Source of the DNA: Progne subis subis | Taxonomy: Eukaryota > Chordata > Aves > Passeriformes > Hirundinidae | Direction of reading: 5' to 3' | Assembly (NCBI GenBank): GCA_022316685.1 | Contig: JAKJHU010000132.1 | Location: 1,682,390 to 1,746,389, forward strand | Length of the DNA: 64,000 nucleotides | Part shown: in pieces, positions 12,841-24,838 of the stretch | Position numbering within the stretch: position 1 is the first letter of the stretch | Layout: each line of letters opens with the position of its first letter | Notes under the pieces: generated by a model | The model's database searches: none | The model's input: only the letters and a program-made list of their open reading frames with translations | What the model was told of the DNA's origin: nothing | Position numbers and translations under genes: made by a program

Positions 12841-12858
12841 GCCTCACATTGAGTGCCA
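12841..12858 (-). other. Primer-binding site, decayed tRNA-Lys type
   Basis: On the minus strand, five bases after the 5' LTR, the sequence TGGCACTCAATGTGAGGC begins with the obligatory TGG. It agrees with the tRNA-Lys(1,2)-complementary primer site of class II retroviruses at 14 of 18 positions. All four differences are C/T or G/A transitions, as expected from CpG-type decay. This fixes the element's orientation and supports the ERVK-like assignment. Confidence 0.75.
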
Positions 12859-12863
12859 AATTC

Positions 12864-13585
12864 TGTCTTGGTTTTGAAAGACAGTTGTCTGACAAGGAAA
12901 TCTAGAGCCTCCCTTGGAATGGAGAATGTAAACCCCCTTCCCTCCAAATTATTATAATTTTGCAATTAGGGACTTTCAGGCAAAGATATGAGAATTAGGA
13001 ATATTAAAAAATAATAAAGGAAAGTACTAATGTAGTAGTAGAAAAAAACAAGCAAGAAACAAACAAAAATCCTGGAATAACCCTGACAGAGTCAAGGATA
13101 CAACCTGACACCCTGTTGGTCAGGGTGTTGGAAGCAGTCCAGATAAGTCCTGGAGTAACAGATGTGGTTCTGTGGAGTAGAGATGGTCCTGTAGAAAGTC
13201 CAGTGGTGATGAGATGGGTCTGGTCTCTGGGAATCCAGTGGAAAAACCATATCCCTAGTGGTCTTCAGTTCCAGTTTTTATCTAGGTAAGAAAAGTTGGC
13301 TCCTCTCCCACTGTGTGGAGCATCTCACAATGGGATGATGAAATGTGTCATGTCATTGGTGGGCCCTAATGGCCCATTATCAGAAGATGTCCCCCTGGAG
13401 GATGGAGGGGTGGTGAAAGAGGTAAGAAACACTGCCCCACCTGGTTTGAATGGCTGGGCCGTTATCAGAACGCATCTGTCCCCCTCCCCTCTGGAGTTTC
13501 AAGAGAAGGATAAAACATGTCCCCAAAAACCAGCTATCAATAGATGAAATAGGATACGCATTTTTAGGTTACATAATCCAAGACA
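12864..13585 (-). repeat. 5' LTR of the deleted provirus
   Basis: This 722-base LTR has inverted termini TGTCTTGG and CCAAGACA. In element orientation it ends next to the primer-binding site. A TATA-like GATAAAAA lies on the minus strand at about 13272-13280. The U5-side segment (GAGCCTCCCTT.GAATGG.GAAT, then ATTATTATAATTT) is shared with the LTR at 23083-23745, while the U3 sides differ. I recall this end sequence as common in songbird genomes, but cannot confirm the family name. Confidence 0.8.
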
Positions 13586-16500
13586 GTGATCCAGCTTTGT
13601 GCTGGTTCTGTAAGTGAGCCTTGTGATAATTTTAACTTGGGAATCAAAAAAGGCGAGTACTGAGGGCTGGGGATGCCTGCTGCCGATTTTAGAACTACTT
13701 TTGTGGGAAACTGATCACTGTCTTTTGCAAAGAAGTTAAGTTTTTAAACTGATTTTATAAAAATGCAGCCACAAACCAAAACCATAATCTTCACAAAAAT
13801 AAATAGGCATCTTTGTGCCAGCTGGAGCCTTGGCTTGCTTTGTGCTGCATAACTTGCTGAGACTGTAATTTGTTAGGAAAGCAGTTAGATATTGGCAACT
13901 ATTAAATGTCAGCCCTCAGTAAATGTTGTACTAAGCTATTTTAGCTACAGCTGGGCATTTAAAAAAGAATAATTTACTCACAGAGTTCTTGGTAGTTAAT
14001 GGAAGAATAAAAATCAGACTTTGGACACACTGAATCACTTGGGAGAAGGAAGCAGGGTTGTTGTGGTGTGTTTGCTAAGGGCCACAATTGTCTGGATGCA
14101 TGACTGGGACCCTTTAGGGTGCTCTAGGTTAATTAAGTTGTGTATGCACCTGTGCCACAGCATATCCCTAAATTTTTACTTTGGTTTTAGTAGATCTATC
14201 TAGATACAGCTGTTCAAATGATGATTGTTTTGGATGTTTCTGAGAATTCAGTTTTGCGAGGTGGAAGTAGAATATGTGCTGGGCTCAGTTCTAACTTGTG
14301 TTGATGTTCTTCATTTATCTAGTATATCTTCTCCAAACTGTAGTGCTTGGAATTTTTAGCAGAGGAAAAAGTGAGTTCACTATCAAGCGAGCAACCATCT
14401 TTCCTTTGGATAGTTCAAAATTTCTGTTTAGTGGTTCCATAAAAATTCTTGGTTCATGTTTGTTACACTGATAGATGCACAGCTCCTCCATTTTGACAGT
14501 CAGCCATACAAAGATATTTTCAGCATCTGTTTTGCAGTACGTCTCTTTAAATGTTTAACATTGTTGCAAATTTTTTGCTAGAAGATACAATCTGCCAAAG
14601 TAAATATTTGGTTTGTTATAGCGCAGGTTCATTTTTTGGTGTTTATATGAAAAATATTTTTTCATCCCTTAGCATTTCATGAATGCCTGGGCATATGTTA
14701 GCTATCACTTATGGTGATACACTGTGATAGCTATGGTGTATTTCCATGTGGTTTACAGCAGGTCCGGAAGCCAGAGAAATGTTTTAGCTGGATCCTGTGT
14801 GATTTGATCCTTGCTGGAGTGGTATGCCCTCTTGTCAGACACATCGGGCGCCTTCCCGGGCTGCTGGTAGCCTTCTGTTTGCTGTGCTGCAGAGAACCAT
14901 GACTTTCACTACTCCACAGTGAGCGGGAGGAGGCAGCTGCTTTTTTTCTCCTTTTTAGTATGGCACCCTGAGAGCTATGTCTAAATTCAACCTTTTATTT
15001 AACGTTTATTTCAGTGCAAGGAGTGCATAATACTGTGGCAGTTCCACTGATGGTCTGTTTGTTGCTTTTCATTGTTTTACATGTTCTAAGAACATACAGT
15101 GGGAACATAAAGAACTGTTTTTCCGTTACTATCAGTATTCATGACTAGAAGAATGTTAGTTCACATAATCTCAATAATGTTCCTGGCAGGGATTTGGCTG
15201 CATCACCGGAATACAGACTGTAAAACTAAGGAAGTCTTGGGCTTTGGGGTTAGCTGGGTGGTATGTTTAACTGAGGATTGCTGGATTGAGGCCCTAACTT
15301 GGAAATAGTGAATTGAAGAAAGTAGTCTTGAATATCAAGATGTAGTTTCATACCACCTTTTCCTTGGCAAAGGCCTGTGTTTATCAGTTTGGTTAAAACT
15401 GCTGCTAGGAGGCAATGTACCAGTCATAATGGGAAGACTCTAAGGGTTTTTGGTTTTGGGCCTTCCAGTTCCCACATGCGGGTGGATGTTGTGTTCCCTC
15501 CACAGTTCTGTCTGTGGGGATATTTCCTTTGCTGCTTGGAATCGGATTGTAATGCTGGTTACAGGCATTTGCCCTGTGTCAAGTCAAGGCATGCCATTGG
15601 GGCTGACACAATGGCAAGACAGCCTTTATTTTGCTAATGGAAACCTTCCTTTGGAACATTTTACTGAAATCTGGTGCATTAGAAGGACAAGAAATTTAGG
15701 AAAGGGGGATTGTAGGTTCAGCTCATTTGCTGGTAAGCTTTCCATCCAGCAAAGCATTTATATGTTATATATCTTATTTTAGCTTGGAAGGTCCATCAGT
15801 TTTTCGCTGTTCATGCTTTTCCTGGTTGATGCATTTTCTTGAAAGAGCACTAATTCAGGCTAACAGGTCATGTTTAACTCTGGAAACTAGGGCGAGGTCC
15901 AAACAAAGATAATGCATCAGGCCTTGTCAGTCACAGGTTGTATACATGGTCTCTGACATCTATAGTACACATCTTTTTAGTCTGAATGTACAAATTCTGA
16001 AGAAGAGTAGCTCATGTAAAGTTTTGGCAAAGTAGTTTGTGTATGATGTCTGCAGGGTGACTCTTTCAGCATTTTAGGGAGTTCTTTCTTTGTACTCATC
16101 CACTGTCTAGTGGCTTGCACAGAAACCTGGTTATCAGGTGAAAGGCTTTTGTCTCAAGTTGGCCAGCTTTTAGCTGAAGACAGCATGGTTATCTGCTTGA
16201 CTATTTAAACCTATTTCTAGGCTATGGTCTTTTTCCTGCCTTTCAAGTAATCATTCACCACAGCAAGGCTTAGATCTTCCTCTTACAGATAATTTCAGCA
16301 AATCACCTTTGCCATTGAGTCCTTGAGCCTGTGGTGTGAAAGTGTAGGCTAACTCCAAACTGCATATAGGATGGTCACCACTTAAAGGTTAGATCTTCCA
16401 AGGCTGCCTGTAGATGTCTGGAGCAGTTGGCAAAATTAAAATTTCTTAGGGGGAGTTTCTTACATTGCAGCCATGGTGGTCATAGAATGGCAAAGTGAAC

Positions 16501-18183
16501 TGTTACTTTTCTAGGCCTGAGTATGATATTGTAATTAATGTGTAGGTGTGAAATGTGTTTGTGCAATGTTTCTATGTGGATTTACTGTGTGTTTTAGGAG
16601 ATTGGAGAGAGGTGCTTTTGTGTGGCAAGGTGCTAAGAGGCATGACAGCTGTTTAAAGACGCTGCTGGGCTTGGAATCCATTTCTGATCAAGAGATTAAC
16701 AAGCAGGAATTGGTAGAAGTTCACTGAACATGTAGGTTTCAAACAAGTAGCTCCTGCTGCAGAATTCTACAGTGCCAGTAGCACAGGATAGCCAGTGTTT
16801 GCTGTACACAGAAGCAGTGGTAGGAAGCTTAGGCTTAGGCATCATTGGCAGGATGGAAAGAGCAGAGGGAGAAGCTGATGCCAGCTCCTTGCTGGGCATT
16901 GTTCATGTTGACCTTCTCCAGCAGGCAGAAATAGAACTTTGCAAGTAGGAAGAGACACAGGACAGCAGACATGACCACTTGAGGTCATGGTTCACAAACT
17001 GTGGAAGATGTTTGTTTCCTCCTTGATTTGCCCTTTGGTGCTATGGTTTTGGAACAAAGTCAGACTGACTGGGAACAAAAAGATTAATTTTAGGGTTGGA
17101 TTGGGTTCCCCTAGCTCAGTCATGGCAGATCAAGTTACTCAAGAGATTTGTGACTCCCCAGGGACATGGGTTCGTGTTTGTGTAGGGGATACGTCGTAGC
17201 TGAAGTACAGAAGACGGAGATGGACTTGTTGGTGTTTATTTTGAGAATGGTTGATAGACCTTGAAAGGTTTTTTTCCATGTTGCTGAATTTATACAAAGA
17301 AGTTGTATAAAAATAACTGGCACCAGATGTAGAAGGAATAAACTAATGCAGTTTTAAGTCTTGAAACTGTGCTGTGTAACTTAAGAAGTATTTTCTCCGA
17401 TTGACAGCTTCCTCTTTATTATCTGCAGAATGAGAGTGATGGAATTTACTAGCTGTTAAACAATTTAATTTTTCATTTTTAAAAGGACTAAGTAAAGTGT
17501 ATCTCACTATGCCTAGTCCGAGCTCCCCATACACATTGATAGCCAATGTTTGTTGCTGGCAGTAATGGGAATCTTTTGCTGCCAGTATGTCAGCAAGAAT
17601 TAAACCTAGGAAACAGCCTGTCACCTGACCTCTGCCTTACTTTCTGGGTTTGATTGCATTTGGTTCAGATCCAAAAGAAAAAAAGTGACACCAACAGTCT
17701 CTGACCTATGTGCATAATGTACCCCCCCCCAGTACAGTAAATATGTGGAGTAAGAAAAGTGTTTGGAATGCTCTGCTTTTGTCAGTACTTAGACCCAGTT
17801 TCACCATTTCAACAAATGACGTTTATTGCCTTCTAAAAAGCCTGTTTCAAAACAGTGTCCCAGGAGAGAGAAAAGAAACTGTTTACACACGCAAACTAAC
17901 AGAGAAGAACTAAACACCCATGCTTCTTTCTTCAGGAGTTCCCCTGCTAGAATTTCTATGAACTCATTAATGGAGTGAGTAAAAGAGAAATTTTTTAGTT
18001 CTAACGAAACCAGACTGCTGATACTGCTGAGGAAGGAAACTTGGGGTTTGAGGATATCCCCTGTTCAGCTGGGGGATCAAAAACAAGTTAGAGGAAGGAA
18101 GAGTGCCCATCACAAAACCTAGGGAGGACCTTCATTCCTCCTAGTCTGGAAGAAGACAGCCTGGGGGAGTGAGTCATTGAAAA

Positions 18184-18770
18184 CTGATATAGTCACAGAC
18201 AAAGACCCTCTAACTAATTAAAGTTAGAAAGTGGTATGTTTATTCACCGGCAGGCGGCAGGGGGTCATCTCCAAAAGGTGTGGCCGCCCCGAACAAGGCT
18301 CTTTGCTCTCTATTCATTTTCCAAGATCTTACATACAATACGTATGCATAACCCCAGCACCTCCCATCCCTGCTCTGTAATAAAATGAGGCTATTAGTCC
18401 TTTGCGTGTGCGCAGTTCTTCTCTTGAATTGGGCTGGTGGTCTCAAATTGGGTCAGTGGTCTCAAAGGATGAAGTCAGGAGAGTCTTCATCAGGTCTCTG
18501 TGACCCTCTGACACAATCCAAGGTCCCCTACTTCTTGATTGACTGATACGAAGTCCAGGTGCTGGTCATTGTTCTTAGTGGTTTCAATCTGTTCTTATGA
18601 CGGTTCACTGACTCCACTTTTTCTAAAAACAAGCTCATAACAGTTAGCTCTAGCTTGGGCATCTAATAATCATTAACCTACCATTTCCTAATCTAACTTA
18701 CATCTTGATCAATATAAATTGCTTCTAACCCTTAGCTAAAATCTTAACTCTTTAAAGTCATGTTTCAGGA
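18184..18770 (-). repeat. Probable solo LTR, antisense
   Basis: A block from about 'TGATATAGTCACAGACAAAG' to about 'CATGTTTCA' differs in texture from its surroundings. It has more CpGs and a minus-strand AATAAA (TTTATT at 18238-18243) close to its left edge, as expected for an LTR read leftwards. The sequence resembles a passerine LTR family I recall only loosely. Ends and target duplication are not resolved; AGTCAT occurs near both edges (about 18172-18177 and 18757-18762), which could be the duplication with slightly different limits. Confidence 0.5.
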
Positions 18771-19025
18771 GGCTTTAAGCTGTTCTTCTTACTGTTAGAG
18801 CCAGCTGGTGCTGTGGCATCAATTCCTCCCTCTTTATCTGTGTGCTGTATGTGTCCTGGCCTTTTGAGGGATTGGAGGAAAGAAGCAGTAGGGGAATTGC
18901 GAGGGTGTGATGATCTTGGTCCACCTTCTTAAATACAAAGGTGATGGAAGAAGGGGAAGGGATGAGAAAGCTGCTCACACCTGCATAAAGTGAAGGTATT
19001 GTGGAACATGCATGGTGTCCATCTG

Positions 19026-19121
19026 ATAGTGGAAGGTGTCCCTGCCTGTGGCAGAGGGGTTGGAACTAGATGACTTTTAGGGCCCCTTCCAACCTAGAGT
19101 GTTCTATAATTCTGTGAATAT
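19026..19121 (+). repeat. CR1 LINE 3' end fragment
   Basis: The segment contains the diagnostic order of the CR1 3' end: 'TGGAAGGTGTCCCTGCC', then 'GGGGTTGGAACTAGATGA', then 'CCCTTCCAACC', then the 'TTCTATAATTCTGTGA' tail. CR1 is the dominant LINE of birds and is usually 5'-truncated, as here. Only about 100 bases of 3' end remain. Confidence 0.85.
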
Positions 19122-22082
19122 GAAATCCTGCCTGTCTGGGATCCTTATGCAAATGGCTTGGGGAAAAGGGGTAGAAAAGGAGAGGAGCTTTAGTAGGAAG
19201 TAGAAAACAGTGAAAACTGAAAAGCAGGAGGATTGGGTTAGTGCATGGAAACCTTACAGGTTCAGAGAAGGAAGCTGGCAAAGTTATGAGGCTTTATCCC
19301 CAGGGGTTCAGCTGCAAGAGTGAAAGTAAACTGGGTGTAGGGGCTGTGGTAGGGGAGTCTGGGGATGCTTAGGATCAGCAGAATAAGAGGATGGTGCTAG
19401 TGATGGGAAAAGGGAAGAAGGTTGGGAAAGCAGCATTAACCTTTGCACTGCTGATGAATTTAAAAGCTGTGACAGAAGCTGTGACAGAAGGTAATGGGGT
19501 TATCAGAGGGAAGAGTTGCAAGGAGAAGTCTGAGGGAACAATTGTCCTTGAAAGGAGGATCAAGAAGAGCACCACAAGGACGGGAAGGGTGACCTGTGCT
19601 TACGTGACTTGGAAATTACACAGGTTGGGATGTGAGCCAGGAAGTTTGGTTGAGGCTAACATTGCCAGTCCCATGGTGCATATATAGAAAACAGGAAGAG
19701 GAGTGGAATTAACTTGAGACAGATATTTCAACAGCTGTCAGTTTTGAATTTCCTGGGTTTCATTGTTGTGTGTCATAACCTTGTTTTCACTATTAATTTT
19801 TTTTTTTCCATAAAGAAATAGGATGGAAGAGAAACATTTAAGGCTGTTTTTTGAGTAATATGTTATAATTGATTTTTCTCTTTTGTTTGATGAACATATA
19901 TGTCAAACAAACTGAATTGTAGATTCTAAATATTTGAATATTTGGAACTCCCTTGTCCCTCAAAAAGAAAACATCTCCAAGGTGAATCTCTTCACCTCCC
20001 CAGTTCCCAGATAAGCAACAGTTCAGTAGGTGGGTGAAAAAAAAAGAAAACTTAGTAATTCAGAGCATAGTTGGTCAAAATTGTGCATGGATTTTATAGA
20101 ACAGTCACTCTTTATAATCAGTGACTGATTATAGACCTGATCATTATGAGGAATGTGCAAGTATCTGAAATGATTTTGATAATTTAAAATGACCTCCTGA
20201 TTTTTCCAGATAGGTCAGGTGGGGGCAATACCATGCATTATGCTATCTGCAGACTTGGTTCTGAAGAGCTGTTATATTGCCCTATTCATGCCTCCCCTCT
20301 ACCCCCAACCATATTCTCTAATGGGCAAGAAATAGACTGTGCAAATAGAGGTTTTCTCTGTAGGATTTGATTAGTGGTTTTGTTTTGGTTTTTAACTTCC
20401 TAGTAATACAAAATAAGCGTAGGCATTTTGTCTAGGCATTTGATCTCCTATGATGTGTATTTGGCAGATCTGACAGGAAGGACGTTGAGAACATGTGCTT
20501 GCTGTGTTTGCACACTTGTGCAGGAGTGAGCTGGCACACATTCGTGGCTCAGTCTGCTTTTTCCAGTCTGTATAGTCTGAGTGTGGTTCAGGAACATTCT
20601 GAGTCTGGTGGTGGCTTTCCCTCTACATAATACAGGTTAGCAGTGCTGTGCTGTACTGTGCTGTGGTGGTGCAGAAGGTGTCAAATCCCTAGTGGGGATA
20701 ACCCGGTTCCCTGACTCCACAGCCAAAAGAAGCAATGATGCAAGCTTTCTACAGTGAGCAGTTTATCTGTTCATTGCCAGTGGATCCGAGCTAGGTTAGA
20801 GTCTGCTATAGGCAGAAGTGTTATTCGATGGATCATTCTGTGTGGAGGGCAGTGACCTTGGTTTAATTAATGCAAGATTTTCTTGGAGTCTCTTCTGTGC
20901 TTAAGCTAAAACAAAAAGGTCAAGACATCTTTTCAAGTTTTTCTAGTGAAAATATTTTCTTTTGTTAATAGAGAAATAAATCTATGTGGTACTCAGCCTC
21001 ATGGTTTGCTGTGTTAGTGTTCCCTCAAGAGTGGGGAGCCACACTGGAAATGTACTACAAAAGGTGCTTCTTAAAGCAATCAGCACCATTCTTCAAAAAT
21101 TAGTAGTGAGTGCTGAGTGAATAAAGAAGCAAACTGTCCAGTAAGTCTGATGTCCACGTGTTTAAAATAAACAGTGCAACCACAAAAATTGGCACGTGAT
21201 CTTCCTCATACAGTCTGTTGGATTACATTAGTCTCTTGGTAAGAAAGCACTAGTGCAAATATAAGTAATGACATGCAAATAAAATTGTTATTGAACAGAA
21301 AGCAAATCCATGCCTGCAGCGGGAGTCTCCTCAGATTAGTCACTTGGTGCTGATTGGGTGTGGTTCAGGATGTGGGATGCACTGCATTCTTAAATGGGCA
21401 GCTTGAAAATGGATCCTTTCAAAGTCCAAGAATTTCAGTGGCTTCACACTAGTTGACCCACAACACTTAGTGTACTTGCTTTAGGAGGCAAAAAATCAGG
21501 TTCAATCACTGCAATTTTCCCCCATTTGTTTACACTTGGATAAATGTTTGCATATTACTTACTAGGTGAGCTGCCCAGGGTATTTTTAAATATTTTCCGG
21601 TGCTGGATAAATAATAGTTGTGGTTTGTTTAGTCAGGTTGTCCCTGTAAAAAACGTTTATCCAAACTTTTATTCCTCCTGTTGATATGTAGCTCCAACAG
21701 TACATGAATTTGTTTGCTCCAAGTTGAGATGTTTTTTCACCCACTTTGTGTGTGTGCTCAGGTGTGTGTCATTTGCTAATAAATGCAAAGTTGAAAGTCT
21801 GATTTATTATTTATTTAAGCTGATATTACACTTCTTGACTTAGTGCTTCCTTTTGGGTAATGGAAATTTAGCAATTCCTGTGCGATGAAACATAAAAATG
21901 GATTTTGGAGTGGTGGAGGGCTCCCACCCCTGTGTGAAACTGAGTTAGAAAAATTCATGCTTTTCCTCTGATATCTTGGTATTGCAAAAGAAGTGAACAA
22001 AAAAAGCCAAAACCCCACCAAAAATAATACCCAGCCTCCCAAACACATGCTTCCCCATTCCTTCCCCTTCCTGTCTTCGCAA

Positions 22083-22180
22083 AAACCAGAGGTTGGAAGG
22101 AACTTGCAGAGTTCAGCCAGTCCAGCCCTCCCTCCAGGCCGAGGAGCTGGGACCTTATCCCCCTCCTCTGGTCACACCTT
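22083..22180 (-). repeat. Possible eroded CR1 fragment, antisense
   Basis: The phrase 'GAGGTTGGAAGGAACTTGCAGA' with 'CAGTCCAGCCCTCCCTCC' resembles the reverse complement of the CR1 3' region, but the tail repeat is missing and divergence is high. This is a weak call. Confidence 0.3.
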
Positions 22181-22649
22181 TCTTCTGCGTCCTGGTGATA
22201 GTGAGGGGTTCCTGTGGGTCACCCCCATCAATGTAATGTCTGGAATTGTCACTGCTGAGTGGTTTACTCCTTGAGAAAGCCCTCTGACGTAGGGCAGTAC
22301 TGTTCTCAATTTTCATGGGAATGAAAACTAATTACACTTAAAAGTTCTCACCAAATGTGAGGCCCGTTTCTTAAACTATGAGAGTGCATTAACTGCTGCT
22401 ACTTCTGGACTGTGCCTAGGCCAAAAGAGGGCACATATGCTTCCTGAAATCCCAAAACATCTTTCTCTTCTAAAGATGATGCCACTGCTGCCACGCTGTT
22501 TAGATTTGTCTCTTTGCCTATGAACATAGCGTGTAGTGATTTCAGGTTTGCTAATGTGAGATTTCTTGGCTAATGTACAAACTAATGTAGTGGGTCTAAT
22601 GTTGGCTAAATGCCAGTGCACCTACTAGAATTATTTACTCTTTTTCTGT

Positions 22650-23077
22650 TGTGAGGTAGGATTAGAAGAAGAGGAAAGCAGGCTCAAAACTTTAAAGGGT
22701 GTAAAGAAAACTTTATTAATAGAATTGGAAAAAAAAAATGGTACAAAGCTTGAGTTTTTGTGGTCCACAAAATTACTCTTTCATGTAACATGCTGAAAGT
22801 GTGAAGAAAGAAGAAAGGGTGAAATTATTCCTAACTAATGCTAAGGGCTAAACTGAGAAGTGTCCCAGATGATTACATCTTAACAGTTTTGATTAGGGAA
22901 TTTAAATATTAGCCTTTACCATGGAATCAGCTGAAATAAAGTACTCTTTATTTAACTTAGCTTACTTGGCTCAGAGGAAGAGCAGCCTGTGTACTGGGAA
23001 GGAGCAGCTGCTGTCACTGGGAGCTATCCAAAAAACAAGGTGACAAGTAGTGTGGTGCATTTCTGATGATCTGGTTC
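22650..23077 (-). repeat. Possible LTR fragment related to the long-LTR family
   Basis: From 22650 the bases read TGTGAGGTAGGATTAGAAG, then a GAGGAAAGCAGGCT stretch, then a TTTATTAATAG. This order parallels the edge of the inverted LTR at 39409 (TGTGGGAGGGAGAGATTAGG, CAAAGCAGGCT, TTTATTAACAT). Beyond about 22740 similarity is not obvious. The block ends next to the LTR inserted at 23083. It may be an old antisense relative. Confidence 0.3.
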
Positions 23078-23082
23078 CTTAG

Positions 23083-23745
23083 TGTTGGGGGTTAAGTTTT
23101 CCTGTGGAATTTTTTCCCCCCCATAAATTGCTAAGAGACTAAATACTGATAGTTAAAGGGTGCTCAACCCGGACAAAGGGAGTTGATCACTTAGTTTTGG
23201 GGGAGGGAAAAGGCTCCCGGGAGCTGAGGGTGGTGGGCTCGCTGCTCTCAGTTTTTTTCCATGGAGGACGGTCGGGCGACTGGTAGCTGCATGGAGTCCA
23301 CAGTTAACGGAGGAATCTGGTCCTGGGAATTCTATCATCTGTTGGAGCGCCCAGAAATTCGGAGTTTTCTTTGCTGCCCTGCTGGATTTTGGGTCAGCCT
23401 GGGTCCAGCCGCTGCGGGTTCTCCGGCCCTGCCCACTTTGCCTGCCAGGACATCCCCCTGCCTGCCGAGGACAATCCACCGCTTCCAACCATCAGCACCG
23501 GAGTTTCCACCGTTTGCCCTCGGGGTTCTTGGTTCTGTTTTACTGTTATTATAATTGCTGTTGTTGTTTGTCTGTCCTGTTATAGTTACTAGTAAAGGAC
23601 TGTTATTCCTTTCCCCATAGCTCTGACTGAAAAGGTTTTTTTTAATCTTCCAAATTATAATAACATGGAGGGAAGGATTTGAATTCCCCATTCCTAGAGA
23701 GGCCTGCCTCTCCCTAGCAGACACCTGTCTTTTCAAACCAAGACA
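23083..23745 (+). repeat. Solo LTR (ERVK-like), sense to RIN2
   Basis: This 663-base block starts TGTTGGGGGTTAAG and ends CAAACCAAGACA, with direct repeats CTTAG at 23078-23082 and 23746-23750 as a target duplication. No internal retroviral sequence is attached, so it is a solo LTR left by recombination. Its 3' 120 bases or so are related to the 12864-13585 LTR in opposite orientation, but its 5' end is different. Open frames inside it on both strands (up to 143 codons) are incidental. It lies in intron 1 and could donate promoter or polyadenylation signals. Confidence 0.8.
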
Positions 23746-24602
23746 CTTAGTTACTAGCTGAGCCATTAGATTAGTGGCACAATTTACACATTATCTTTTG
23801 AATGTGTCACGAGGAAGATGAGCATAAGGACATAAAGAGAGGGGCATTTGTTCCCTGGTTAATCATTCTGGTGCCTCACCTGTGCTGAAGCTGAGACGCA
23901 CAGCAAAAGCTTTTAAATGGAGCTTGGAATAACAGCCTAAGTGGCTCCTGTTCTTACAGATTCTTCTTGCACACCATTTAGTGGGCTATGCTCATTCCAC
24001 TAATTATGGTCATCAATGGAAATATTTCTGTTGATTCTATGAAATGCAAGATGTAGTTTCTTTGGCATTGGCCTCCTGAACAGCAGTTTACTTTGCAAAA
24101 TGTTTCGTAGGGAATAATGAAACAGTTGCTTGCTATTATAAGGAGTTCAAGATGTGCAAACTATTTAACATTTGCTTTGTTTTTCTTGTGGGTTTTCTTT
24201 TTTTTTTTTTTAGTAGTAAAGAGCCTAAAAGATATTTAGGGTTTTAAAAAATCACAGCTTTTGCAGTTCTTTTAAGATTACTTTTCTGTCTCACAATCCA
24301 TGTGTCATATTTATTTTTAAGGTCAAACAACTTTTAGATCTGTCTGCCTTTTTTTCCTCATTTGTGTGTTTCTTTGGGTAAACAAATGCAATCCTTTTCA
24401 ATGAATTATATGAAGAAGAATTTATCAAAATAACTTGTGTTCCCCTAGCTCTTAAAAGAGAATTGCTCTTATTGGAAATCAGCTGAAGGTTTTCTGGAAG
24501 CACTGAGCAAAATGAGCACAAGCTTTGATGTATGTAATCTCTGCCACATGGGAGAAATGTTTTAAGGTGGGACAAGGGGGAGTGGCTGCAAACTGACAAA
24601 GA

Positions 24603-24838
24603 CTAGATTTAGGTTAGATTGGATATTAGGAAGAAATTCTTCCCTGTGAGGGTGATGAGGCCCTGGCACAGGGTGCCCAGAGAAGCTGTGGCTGCCCCAT
24701 CCCTGGAAATGTCCAAGGCCAGATTGGACAGAGCTTCATGCAACCTGGAATAGTGGAAGGTGTCCCTGCCCATGGCAGGGGGGTGGAATGAGACCCTTTT
24801 AGATCTCCAACCCAAGTCATTCTGCAATTCTATGATCA
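24603..24838 (+). repeat. CR1 LINE 3' end
   Basis: A 236-base fragment with clear CR1 3' landmarks in order: 'AGGAAGAAATTCTTCCCTGT', 'GAGGCCCTGGCACAGGGTGC', 'CCCATCCCTGGAAATGTCCA', 'TGGACAGAGCTTCATGCAAC', 'TGGAAGGTGTCCCTGCC' and the 'AATTCTATGATCAT' tail. The sense orientation matches RIN2. The 5' end is truncated, as is usual. It is better preserved than the copy at 19.0 kb. Confidence 0.92.

Larger units (their letters stand above)
11487..13585 (-). mobile_element. Deleted ERVK-like provirus, antisense to RIN2
   Basis: The element reads on the minus strand. A complete 5' LTR (12864-13585) is followed by a primer-binding site, two in-frame gag-region open frames separated by one stop, and more gag-like sequence with several stops. 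It ends abruptly in the last 24 bases of an LTR (11487-11510). Most of gag, all of pol and env, and nearly all of the 3' LTR are therefore missing. Both outer edges carry the TGTCTTGG/CCAAGACA LTR termini. The flanking bases (TGTACG left, GTGATC right) do not form a convincing target duplication, so the left end may be secondarily rearranged. Class II assignment rests on the tRNA-Lys-like primer site and the gag-like segment. It is broken and cannot encode a functional virus. Confidence 0.8.

Noticed and set aside
23153..23766. Open frames of 97-143 codons on both strands near 23.3 kb
   Set aside because: They fall inside the solo LTR 23083-23745, and one crosses its edge. LTRs do not normally encode protein.
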